DNA of 55,999 bases. Source: an uncultured Synergistales bacterium. Lineage in GTDB: Bacteria; Synergistota; Synergistia; Synergistales; Aminobacteriaceae. The stretch covers positions 1-55,999 of the forward strand of contig CAJODC010000029.1 of NCBI GenBank assembly GCA_905233215.1. Direction: 5' to 3'. Within the stretch, counting starts at the first letter, position 1. Each line of letters begins with the position of its first letter. The position numbers were made by a program, and so were the translations under genes. The notes below the pieces were generated by a model. That model was given only the letters and a program-made list of their open reading frames with translations. It had not been told where the DNA came from and did not search any database. Of this stretch, positions 23,333 through 30,652 are shown in pieces.

Positions 23333-25413
23333 AGCTTCAATCCCCTGACTAAATCATCACGTCTGATCAAAAAATTATCGACATCATTTTTCAACGCATT
23401 CATCGCCGCACGCCTGCACAAGATAGAAATATCTCCTCCCGAAAATCCTTCAGTCATCTCGGCAAGCTCCGAAATATTCACGTCATCGTCAAGAGGTTTT
23501 TTCCGTAACAAAATCCTGAAAATCTCGGCTCGTGTGTCAGAGTCAGGCAGTGGCAATTCAAGTTTAGTGTCAAAAATTCCTGACGACAAAAGAGACTCGT
23601 CAACAAGATCAATACGATTTGTCGCTGCAAGAACTGTAACGCCGTTAAGCTCCTCAATGCCTCTCATTTCGGCGAGAAACTGCGAGGTCAAGCGTGATTC
23701 TGTTGATGAGAACGCCGAATTTGATCCGCTTCGTTCAGGGAAGAGCGACTCTATTTCGTCAAAATAAATTATTGAGGGGGCTGCCTGTTTAGCGACTCTG
23801 AAAATATCCTTGAGGGCTCGTTCAGATTCTCCCAAGTAACGGGAAAGAACGTTCGCGCTCTGAACGGTGATGAAGTTCACACCGCTTTCATGTGCTAGGG
23901 CTTTGGCGAGGAGAGTTTTTCCTGTTCCTGATTTACCGTAGAGGAGAATGCCTCTTGAGGGCTGAATGTCGTAACGCTCGAAAATTTCCGAGTGCTTCAA
24001 CGGCCAAGTAACAGCTCTCATCAATTCATCTTTGACACTTTCGAGACCGCCGATGTCATTCCAAGTAACATCAGGAATTTCAACGAACACTTCACGAGTT
24101 GCTGACGGTTCAGTTTCAAGCAGAGCGTTCATGAAGTGCCTCATGCTGACCTCAAGACTTGCGACTCTCTCGTATGGTATCTCCTGATTCTGGAAGTTGA
24201 CGAACGGCAGAATGTCCCTCACGCATGACATGGCCGCTTCTTTGGCGAGTGCTTCAAGGTCAGCTCCGACAAAACCGTGAGAGAGGTCAGCGATTCTCTT
24301 GAGGTCTACATCATCAGAGAGAGGCATACCTCGTGTGTGAATGCGCAGAATTTCAAGCCTTCCGTTTCTGTCGGGAGTAGGGATTGAAATTTCACGGTCA
24401 AACCTTCCGGGCCTCCTCAAAGCAGGGTCGAGAGAGTTGGGAATGTTTGTAGCACCGATGACGATCAACTGGCCGCGTGATTTAAGGCCGTCCATCAGTG
24501 CAAGAAGCTGGGCAACGACTCGCCGTTCAACCTGTTTTTCTCCGCCCATGTCCTCACGTTTCGGGGCGATTGCGTCAATCTCATCAATGAAAATTATTGA
24601 GGGCGCACGGTCTTGAGCTTCCTCGAAAATTTTTCGGAGCCTCTCTTCGCTTTCACCGTAAAACTTCCCGATTATCTCAGGGCCTGAAATGTGAGTGAAC
24701 CATGCGTCAGTCTCATTCGCTACAGCACGGGCGATGACTGTTTTCCCTGTACCGGGAGGACCGTAGAGCAATACGCCTCTAGGGGGCTGAATGCCGAGTC
24801 TCTCAAAGACCTGCGGGAATCGCAAGGGAAGCTCTATCATTTCGCGGACTTTGCGTATCTGTGAGCTTAATCCGCCGATGTCCTCGTAAGTAACTTTGTG
24901 GGCGTGCTTTATCTCAAGTGGCTTGAGAATGTTGAGATAGGTTGACTTGTTGAGGATCACTATTCCGTCAGGTGTCGTTGCGGTAACGCTGAAGTCGCAG
25001 ACTCGAGTCCCGAAGAGGTTGACTCTGAGTCTGTCGCCTGTGTTTACGGCTTGGCCTTCGAGCATTGAGAGAATGTAGCGTTCGTCCTTCTCACGGTCTG
25101 AGAGTTTGACATCTCCGAGAGGCTGAAGGGTTGCGCTTCCGGCGAAATGGTGAGTGATTTGGGTTGACAGAGTGATATTCTCATCGAGTGATGTACCGGC
25201 GTTCTCGCGTATAAGTCCGTCAATCTGAATTATGTTACGGTCTGTCTCACTGTCGCCCGTTCTGATTCTCACTGGGGTAGTCTTCCGTCCTGTGATTGAG
25301 ACTAAATCGCCGTCCGTCAATCCGAGTTCGGCCATGTCCATCGGGTGGATACGGGCGAGTCCCTTCATTGCGTCTCCTGAGTAGGCTTCGTTTACTTTTA
25401 GTACTTTCTGCAT
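23329..25413 (-). CDS. Cdc48/VAT-type double AAA+ ATPase
   Basis: A 694-aa unfoldase of the archaeal VAT/Cdc48 type. Residues 1-175 form the double-psi-barrel N domain. D1 spans about 176-440, with Walker A GPPGTGKT (218-225), Walker B IIFIDEID (273-280) and arginine fingers in RRPGR (333-337). D2 spans about 445-690, with Walker A GKSGTGKT (493-500) and Walker B IIYFDEIE (548-555). In D2 the finger motif reads ESLLSSGIFD, with Ser at 610 and Ile at 613 where family members carry Arg. D2 hydrolysis between subunits may therefore be crippled. Bacterial Cdc48 genes are uncommon and are thought to derive from archaea. The next gene is an rRNA modification enzyme. Confidence 0.93.
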   Translation of the reverse strand: MQKVLKVNEAYSGDAMKGLARIHPMDMAELGLTDGDLVSITGRKTTPVRIRTGDSETDRNIIQIDGLIRENAGTSLDENITLSTQITHHFAGSATLQPLGDVKLSDREKDERYILSMLEGQAVNTGDRLRVNLFGTRVCDFSVTATTPDGIVILNKSTYLNILKPLEIKHAHKVTYEDIGGLSSQIRKVREMIELPLRFPQVFERLGIQPPRGVLLYGPPGTGKTVIARAVANETDAWFTHISGPEIIGKFYGESEERLRKIFEEAQDRAPSIIFIDEIDAIAPKREDMGGEKQVERRVVAQLLALMDGLKSRGQLIVIGATNIPNSLDPALRRPGRFDREISIPTPDRNGRLEILRIHTRGMPLSDDVDLKRIADLSHGFVGADLEALAKEAAMSCVRDILPFVNFQNQEIPYERVASLEVSMRHFMNALLETEPSATREVFVEIPDVTWNDIGGLESVKDELMRAVTWPLKHSEIFERYDIQPSRGILLYGKSGTGKTLLAKALAHESGVNFITVQSANVLSRYLGESERALKDIFRVAKQAAPSIIYFDEIESLFPERSGSNSAFSSTESRLTSQFLAEMRGIEELNGVTVLAATNRIDLVDESLLSSGIFDTKLELPLPDSDTRAEIFRILLRKKPLDDDVNISELAEMTEGFSGGDISILCRRAAMNALKNDVDNFLIRRDDLVRGLKL

Positions 25414-25438
25414 TGGGTTATCCCTTCAATATGCGGCA

Positions 25439-25447
25439 TGATATAAT
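25439..25447 (+). promoter_or_regulatory. Extended -10 promoter of the antisense RNA
   Basis: TGATATAAT (-10 TATAAT at 25442-25447) directs rightward transcription from about 25454, away from the Cdc48 gene and toward the 3' end of the small peptide gene on the other strand. Confidence 0.6.
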
Positions 25448-25453
25448 TTGAAG

Positions 25454-25556
25454 CGTCTGGGGAAGCATCAGACATTGTTGAAGATTTAGTTGCCGGTTAC
25501 AGGGTGCGACCTTAACCAGCAAGACTAAACCAGTTTAGGACGCTACTTCTTTTTTA
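25454..25556 (+). ncRNA. Candidate antisense RNA (type I antitoxin)
   Basis: A predicted RNA of about 100 nt from the TGATATAAT promoter to a T-rich stretch (CTTCTTTTTT, 25547-25555). It is strongly structured. A first hairpin pairs GTCTG (25455-25459) with CAGAC (25469-25473). A long second hairpin pairs TTTAGT and GGTTA (25484-25499) with TAACC and ACTAAA (25513-25529). An alternative hairpin CTAAA-CCAG-TTTAG (25525-25538) precedes the T-run. Its 3' part is complementary to the last codons and 3' untranslated region of the 28-aa peptide gene on the minus strand. No SRP-RNA, 6S or known riboswitch signature was found. Confidence 0.5.
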
Positions 25557-25629
25557 TTGAGTTAATGAGCAAGGCGATTGCATGAATCAGTTTTGCAACT
25601 GCCTCAACGAGGTTAATGAGGTCTCTCAT
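25543..25629 (-). CDS. 28-aa amphipathic peptide, candidate type I toxin
   Basis: A tiny ORF from ATG (25629) to TAG (25543-25545) with a GGGGTGAGAG ribosome binding site 2-12 bases upstream. The peptide begins MRDLINLVEAV and ends LLINSIKKK. Polar residues recur every three to four positions (D3, N6, E9, K13, H16) in an otherwise Leu/Ile/Ala/Val helix with a Lys-Lys-Lys end, which predicts a membrane-active helix like Fst-, TxpA- or PSM-type peptides. Its 3' end is overlapped by a convergent RNA, as in TxpA/RatA and BsrG/SR4 systems. It could instead be a leader or regulatory peptide. No homologue is claimed. Confidence 0.5.
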   Translation of the reverse strand: MRDLINLVEAVAKLIHAIALLINSIKKK

Positions 25630-25631
25630 AA

Positions 25632-25697
25632 CTCTCACCCCATTTCATGCGGGGGAAGCTTCTTTCAGCGACAACCCCCCGCAATGATTGCCGGGGG
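25632..25697 (-). other. Structured 5' leader of the 28-aa peptide mRNA
   Basis: Upstream of the ATG the minus-strand leader has a GC-rich hairpin, CCCCC-GCAA-TGA-TTGC-C-GGGGG on the plus strand (25676-25697). A second pairing joins GGGG of the ribosome binding site (25638-25641) with CCCC at 25651-25654. The latter would hide the translation start, a common feature of type I toxin mRNAs. A weak extended -10-like TGATACTGT lies upstream near 25713-25721 on the minus strand. Confidence 0.45.
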
Positions 25698-25766
25698 CTT
25701 CCCTAATCCATGAGATACAGTATCATGAACTGTCCAACATTCTATCACAGGCAAAAAATTTCAGCG

Positions 25767-26666
25767 TCAACGCTTCCTGAAAATTACCGCAAGAGGAATC
25801 AACATCGCAAGTGCCGTGAAACTCGTACAGCCTCCGCTCGAACTTGGCACAGCGTCTTCAGCAGGGTCAGGCCGTTCATGAACTGCCGAAATTATCGGCG
25901 CGTAATTCTTCCCTTCGTCAAGCCACGCCGATACATTCACGATGTGATCTTCTGGAACGGTAACAATCACGTTGCCTTCAGAGTCGTAGAACAGAACGGT
26001 ATCGTCTTCAGCATCTTCCATCTTGAGACCTCCTGTCGTGTTCCTCGTAAACGCATTCCAAACCAGCGTCCAGCCTACAGGGACATCAGGCGAAATCTTC
26101 ACTTCGGCAAAAGCATCAACGCTCTCATACGTGTAGAAGCCCGGATAATTCACGCTCATTTCAGGAATTATAGCGGCAATCACACCTCCGGCACTCGTGA
26201 TTGATGCAAGCTCGCCTATCGTCAGCGATGATACTCCTCGTTGAGTTCCCTGCTTCACCGTTACTTCAACAGGCTCAGTCTTCTTGTCTGAACTGTCCGA
26301 AACTATGCTGACCGTAATTTTCTTCGTGTCATGACCGGCTGCCTCAACAGTGAAAGTATATGATCTTGAGCCCCCATAAATGAAACTGCTGATGCCTCTT
26401 CCGAGTATGCCATTGGGAAGATTGAGACTGACGATTTTGTTCAGCAAAGCAGCTAGAACGTCAGAGGGCGAAAGAATTTCACCGAGTAACCGCTTCTTGT
26501 CCTCAGTGTCAGAATTTATAGCCATGAAAATATTATTGCCTGCTGATGACAGTGATTGTATGCCCGACTCTTTTTTGAGTCTTACTATAACATCTTCCGG
26601 GACTGTAACGCCAAGAGCCATTGAAGCAAACAGCAAAAGAAACAATGCCGAAAGTATTTTCCTCAT
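25767..26666 (-). CDS. Exported protein with Synergist-CTERM-like tail
   Basis: A 299-aa exported protein. A signal peptide spans residues 1-20 (MRKILSALFLLLFASMALG). The middle is beta-rich with several VTVPEDV/ITVSIVSD-like strands and no recognised domain. The C-terminus is a sorting tail: SSSGGC, then FTALAMLIPLAVI, then FRKR. This matches the layout of Synergist-CTERM proteins (Gly-Gly-Cys, hydrophobic helix, basic end), so it is probably exposed on the cell surface. The start has GGAGG and GGTGA upstream, and a TTATAAT box lies just before it, so it is likely transcribed separately from DUF2828. Confidence 0.78.
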   Translation of the reverse strand: MRKILSALFLLLFASMALGVTVPEDVIVRLKKESGIQSLSSAGNNIFMAINSDTEDKKRLLGEILSPSDVLAALLNKIVSLNLPNGILGRGISSFIYGGSRSYTFTVEAAGHDTKKITVSIVSDSSDKKTEPVEVTVKQGTQRGVSSLTIGELASITSAGGVIAAIIPEMSVNYPGFYTYESVDAFAEVKISPDVPVGWTLVWNAFTRNTTGGLKMEDAEDDTVLFYDSEGNVIVTVPEDHIVNVSAWLDEGKNYAPIISAVHERPDPAEDAVPSSSGGCTSFTALAMLIPLAVIFRKR

Positions 26667-26703
26667 AATTTCACCACGCCTCCTTTAAGCATGAATTATA
26701 ACC

Positions 26704-28155
26704 TCAAGCCTTGATTTTTTCGTAACGCTCGCTGTTAAGTACTTCAAGCATATATGACATCGGCGACAAATTCCCGCTCTTTATCATTGCGAAAACTCTC
26801 GGCGATACTCCGCTGACAAGTGCGACTCCCTGTTCGTTGAGCGTTACAGGCTGTTGACGGTTACGGCTGTCAACGTTCCAGAAAATTACTCTCGGCAAAG
26901 TGTAGCCATTGTCGGCAAAAATTTTCTTTGCGTACTCAAAGTTAGTCATCTCTGCATTGTCGGTGCAGTCGTCAAATTCCATGTCGCTGATGATGTAGAT
27001 AGTTGAAGGCATTTCCGACTGAGGGAGATTATATTTTACCGCCGTGTTCAGGATTAACTCGAAGACTGCCTGAATGTTTGTGTTGGCAGCTTCATTGTAA
27101 CCGGCACAGTATCTCACTTTTTCGGAAAGGTCAGCACCTTTTATTTCAACAAGCTGAGGATTTTCCGAGAACGTTATGAAATGATTGTGAAATTCGCCCT
27201 TGTTGCGTTCAGCGAAATATATTCCAAGCGACAAAGCGACCGCTGCCGGCGAAATAACACCGTCAATTCTGTACATTGAGCCGGAACCGTCAACAACAAC
27301 AAGAGCGTTATCGCCGCCGGTGAAATCTTCAAGAGCGTTCCACGTGGCATTGATTGCTTTCTTTTCGTCATCGTTTGTTACACGGTCATTCAGAATCGGC
27401 AGGATTATTTCATAGGGAGCGAGAGTTCCAGTGTTGAGAGTCGTTTTCCCTGACGCTACGTCCTCAAGGAATTTTGTGTAACGTTCATTGTCGTTGAGTA
27501 TGAATGCCTGACGGTATTTGAACATTGCTTTTGACGGCTGCTGAGAGTAATCGAACGTGTAATCTCTGGTGCGTAAATTGTTCTCGATGATTCGCAGTTT
27601 CGCCCGCAATGATGAAAGAGTCTTGCGGTAATCCTTGAGGGACATTCCGAGATTTTTGGCGACTGTGAGAGCCTTGCGCCTTGTGTCGGAGCTTGATGCG
27701 TTGATTGACGGAAGCCATTTGGCCAGCAGAGACGGCGAGTCGGAGACTGTGTCGGCCTTGAGAGTCGAAGCGATGAGAGCGAGTGCTGAATGTTCACAGC
27801 TTGTGCCGAGTAAGGCAATGAGATCGTCATAGCGTCCGTATTCAGGGATAAGAGCGAGATTTTTGCTGACAGTTGACGGTGAATTTTCAGCGAGCCACGA
27901 GAGAATGACACGGAAAATTTTTCGTTCGCCGAGTCCGCCTCTGACATCTCGTGCATAAAATGCTGTTTTGACAGCGAGGTCAGGATTTTCGGCGAAGGCT
28001 CTGGCGAATCGTGTGATGATTTCTTGAGGCTCTGAATTTCTCAATGCTCCGATTGTTGCGAAAAGGTCTAAACAGTCTGAGAGCGTTGAGCTGTGAGTCA
28101 GAGCGAAATTTTCGGTGAGGGTGTAATTAGCTTGATTTTTGAGCTGGTCGAGCAT
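26704..28155 (-). CDS. DUF2828 (Ro/TROVE-like) protein with vWA domain
   Basis: About 483 aa. Residues 1-290 are an alpha-helical repeat region with DUF2828 signatures: SSTLSDCLDLFATIGALR, AVKTAFYARDVRGGLGERK, LIPEYGRYDDLIALL and AMFKYRQAFILND. The C-terminal third is a von Willebrand A domain with an intact MIDAS (VVVDGSGSM, and later a TNIQ and DMEFD segment). This matches the Ro60/Rsr architecture of helical ring plus vWA, which binds Y RNAs and misfolded RNAs. The ATG at 28155 is chosen for its GGAGGAAAA site; an upstream extension to 28275 would translate through the structured leader and is rejected. Confidence 0.82.
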   Translation of the reverse strand: MLDQLKNQANYTLTENFALTHSSTLSDCLDLFATIGALRNSEPQEIITRFARAFAENPDLAVKTAFYARDVRGGLGERKIFRVILSWLAENSPSTVSKNLALIPEYGRYDDLIALLGTSCEHSALALIASTLKADTVSDSPSLLAKWLPSINASSSDTRRKALTVAKNLGMSLKDYRKTLSSLRAKLRIIENNLRTRDYTFDYSQQPSKAMFKYRQAFILNDNERYTKFLEDVASGKTTLNTGTLAPYEIILPILNDRVTNDDEKKAINATWNALEDFTGGDNALVVVDGSGSMYRIDGVISPAAVALSLGIYFAERNKGEFHNHFITFSENPQLVEIKGADLSEKVRYCAGYNEAANTNIQAVFELILNTAVKYNLPQSEMPSTIYIISDMEFDDCTDNAEMTNFEYAKKIFADNGYTLPRVIFWNVDSRNRQQPVTLNEQGVALVSGVSPRVFAMIKSGNLSPMSYMLEVLNSERYEKIKA

Positions 28156-28176
28156 TTTTCCTCCTGAAAGTAAGAC

Positions 28177-28303
28177 AAGGCGCAGTTGTTCTACGTTCAA
28201 AGTATAATTGAGTCTGCTGTTTGCGCCTTTAGAATAATCAAAGCACAAAGTACGGAATCGAACCGCTTGATCCATAAAAGTTGATTGCTGTACGTGCTTT
28301 TAC
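28177..28303 (-). ncRNA. Candidate Y-RNA-like structured RNA upstream of the DUF2828 gene
   Basis: Reading the minus strand from the promoter, about 127 nt fold into two modules. The first is closed by AAAGCAC (28300-28294) with GTGCTTT (28246-28240), plus a GTAC/GTAC pair. It contains a T-arm-like hairpin, GCGG-TTCGATT-CCGT (28266-28252), whose 7-base loop matches the tRNA T-loop consensus. The second is an 8-bp perfect stem, AAGGCGCA (28229-28222) with TGCGCCTT (28184-28177), around a 37-base loop. Bacterial Y RNAs combine an Ro-binding stem with a tRNA-like module and are encoded beside the Ro gene. It may be a separate RNA or a cis-acting leader that ends at the ribosome binding site. Confidence 0.45.
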
Positions 28304-28309
28304 GGAAGG

Positions 28310-28318
28310 ATTATATCA
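28310..28318 (-). promoter_or_regulatory. Extended -10 promoter of the DUF2828 leader
   Basis: The minus strand reads TGATATAAT from 28318 to 28310, a perfect extended -10 box. Transcription would begin near 28303, exactly at the start of the structured leader. Confidence 0.6.
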
Positions 28319-28437
28319 TAAGGAAGATAGGGAGTCTTTTTTGTTTTGTGGTAAGATTTTGTAACTGATTTGGTGAAAAGCCTCTTAAAATTTTTGTACG
28401 TAGGCTCAAAGCGTTTTTGGAGGACGGACATAATATA

Positions 28438-30648
28438 ATGATTAGCGAAAAGACAGACGAAGAAAAATTAAGGCAGGAGCTTGAAGGCAGTCCCGGCGGA
28501 GGCGGTCATGATGTAACGAGAAGGGCCAAGCCTTTGAGGCCGGCACGCAGGATAAATCCGCGCCGCAGTGATAAGCCTGACAATATATCCATAATAGACA
28601 CATTCATGGAGGATTTTGAGCGCAAGGTGGAACAGAGCTTGAACGCCTCAAATATTCGCAGCAGCCATCATGAAAGTGTTAAACCTATCAGGAAGCCCGA
28701 TAGAATCCCTAAAGAGTCAACATCACCAGAGGCTTTATCTGATATTTTGCCCGTTGCGGAAGATAACGACAACGAGATTTCACCGACTGAAGCTGAAGAC
28801 TTGCCAGTTGCAGAAGATAGCGACAACGAGATTTCTCTGAATGATGCTGAGGACTTGCCAGTTGCTGAAGATAACGACAACGAGATTTCACCGACTGAAG
28901 CTGAGGACTTGCCAGTTGTTGAAGATAACGACAACGAGATTTCACCGACTGAAGCTGACGACTTGCCGGACATACCCGTTCTTGAGGCCGAGACTGAAGA
29001 ATTGCCGGACATACCAGTTATTCACCCGGACAGTGAAGCCTCCGATGATGACACGTTCTCTGACGACATAATTTACCCTCAAGATGATGAGATCGAAGAG
29101 CCTGAAGCCCCCGAAGAACCTGAAGAGCCGGAGCAAACGCCAAAAGCCCTGCCGGAGTTCCAAGAGGCTGAACTTGTTGAAGGCCCGGAAATTGACGATG
29201 ATGACGAAGAGTTAGCCGATGTTGTCGTGAATGTCGATGACGTTTTACCGCAAATCGAACACAGCGATGAAGCCCCCGTTGACCCTGAGTCGGAGTCAGT
29301 TCCCGTTACCGTAACAATGCCCGAATCGACCAAGACGGCTGAAGACAAACTCATGGCCGATATTGCCGAAGCAATGACGGGTAATCCATTGTCGCTTGAC
29401 TCTAAGGACTTTCAACCGGCGTATAATCTCCCTGAAAATTTCTTCGCCGGAAACGATTCACAGTCGGCGGAAGACAAGCTCAAGGCTAATATCGCTCAGG
29501 CACTTTCAGAATCTCCGATTGACGCGGCTCAGTCAAAAGTTAATCAGGACATTGAACAGGATTTGAATCCCTTTGACGAAATATCAATGCCCGATAATTT
29601 GCTTGATGAGCCGTCAGAAGAACAGCCCGAAGATGATGAAGCACAAGACACTGACACTGAAGATTTTGCCGACCTACCGTTTTCGGAAAACACTAACGAA
29701 GATGAGACTGTTACGGAAGACGCGCCGTTGACTCAGGACATCAGCACTGAAGATTTTGATGACCTACCGTTTTCGGAAGACGCTAACGAGAGCGAGACTG
29801 TTACGGAAGATGAGCCGTTGACGCAAGATATTAACACTGAAGATTCTGATGACCTTCCTTTTTCGGAAGACAGCAGCGAGAGTGAAACCGTTGAAGATGA
29901 CTCGGAGATAAGTACCGATGATTTCGCAGGGCTTCCATTTTCGCTGGGCGATGATGATGAAAATGAGCCTGAGCCTGTCGAGACTTTTACGCAGGAACAG
30001 GACAAACAAACCCCAATAACACAGGAGGAGGCACAGCCAGAAAATAAAATGCCTGAAGAAAGTTTATTAGACGATGAAGTAAAAGTTGACGAATCAAATG
30101 ATGACTGGGACATATCTTCATTGGGCGAATTAAGCCAAGCAGCTACGATCCCCGATGATGAACACGAAGATATACCCTCAGTTCCCGAAACACTGACAGA
30201 AGTAATCACACAGCCTGAACCGGCAATAAAACACAGCAATGAAGACGACCATAAGGAGAAGACCATGAGTATTCGTGAAAAATTAGCCTCAAGGAAAAAA
30301 CCAAATTCAAGCACCCCATCAGCGTCAGGAGGGAAAATTGTTCCGATTCTCTTGATACTCCTGCTGATTGTCGGAGGCTTATTGCTGTGGCAGATTATGC
30401 AGCTCTCGGACAATATTACCTCGCTGGCAAGGAACAGCACTGGAAGTTTTGAGTCAGTCACAATCTCAGAGCCTAAAGCGTCATACGATTACGCAATAGA
30501 GTTCATACTTGACCCGAATTTGACCGACAGAATGTCCCAGAGAGGCCGGGACGGCTGGCAGGTAGTCGGCTCAAGACGAACTCAGGACAGTACATCAGGA
30601 CAGTACGGTTACGAGTTCATATTCATGCGCAGAATCACAGCGAGGTAA
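28438..30648 (+). CDS. Very acidic repeat protein with a C-terminal membrane anchor
   Basis: About 736 aa. Residues 1-80 are basic and Arg/Pro-rich. Residues about 95-175 contain four near-identical 18-residue repeats (core DLPVAEDNDNEISPTEAE), and residues about 405-500 contain a second repeat family (core TEDFDDLPFSEDANESE). The long middle is extremely Asp/Glu-rich. Near the C-terminus one membrane helix (IVPILLILLLIVGGLLLW) precedes a small globular domain of about 70 aa with a DUF4177-like pattern (YDYAIEFIL, then GRDGWQVVGS, then YGYEFIFMRR). ATG 28438 is preferred over TTG 28417 because GGAGG lies at 28419-28423. It is 4 bp before ftsY. Confidence 0.75.
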   Translation: MISEKTDEEKLRQELEGSPGGGGHDVTRRAKPLRPARRINPRRSDKPDNISIIDTFMEDFERKVEQSLNASNIRSSHHESVKPIRKPDRIPKESTSPEALSDILPVAEDNDNEISPTEAEDLPVAEDSDNEISLNDAEDLPVAEDNDNEISPTEAEDLPVVEDNDNEISPTEADDLPDIPVLEAETEELPDIPVIHPDSEASDDDTFSDDIIYPQDDEIEEPEAPEEPEEPEQTPKALPEFQEAELVEGPEIDDDDEELADVVVNVDDVLPQIEHSDEAPVDPESESVPVTVTMPESTKTAEDKLMADIAEAMTGNPLSLDSKDFQPAYNLPENFFAGNDSQSAEDKLKANIAQALSESPIDAAQSKVNQDIEQDLNPFDEISMPDNLLDEPSEEQPEDDEAQDTDTEDFADLPFSENTNEDETVTEDAPLTQDISTEDFDDLPFSEDANESETVTEDEPLTQDINTEDSDDLPFSEDSSESETVEDDSEISTDDFAGLPFSLGDDDENEPEPVETFTQEQDKQTPITQEEAQPENKMPEESLLDDEVKVDESNDDWDISSLGELSQAATIPDDEHEDIPSVPETLTEVITQPEPAIKHSNEDDHKEKTMSIREKLASRKKPNSSTPSASGGKIVPILLILLLIVGGLLLWQIMQLSDNITSLARNSTGSFESVTISEPKASYDYAIEFILDPNLTDRMSQRGRDGWQVVGSRRTQDSTSGQYGYEFIFMRRITAR
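28750..28971 (+). repeat. 54-bp tandem repeats in the acidic membrane protein gene
   Basis: Four 54-bp units encode x-D-L-P-V-A/V-E-D-x-D-N-E-I-S-x-x-E/D-A-E/D. Units share long identical stretches such as GATAACGACAACGAGATTTC, suggesting recent duplication. Copy number is likely to vary between strains. Confidence 0.8.
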
Positions 30649-30652
30649 AAAC

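Noticed and set aside
25454-25556. SRP RNA, 6S RNA or riboswitch
   Set aside because: No GGAA-tetraloop SRP domain IV, no 6S open-bubble layout and no known aptamer core could be seen, and the RNA is antisense to a small gene rather than upstream of one.
28156-28275. A 40-residue N-terminal extension of the DUF2828 protein
   Set aside because: The ATG at 28155 has a perfect GGAGGAAAA site, and the extension translates the ribosome binding site and the structured leader.
28668-29012. Ser-rich repeat frame antisense to the acidic membrane protein gene
   Set aside because: It is a by-product of the 54-bp repeats on the coding strand; no start signals and a purely repetitive composition.
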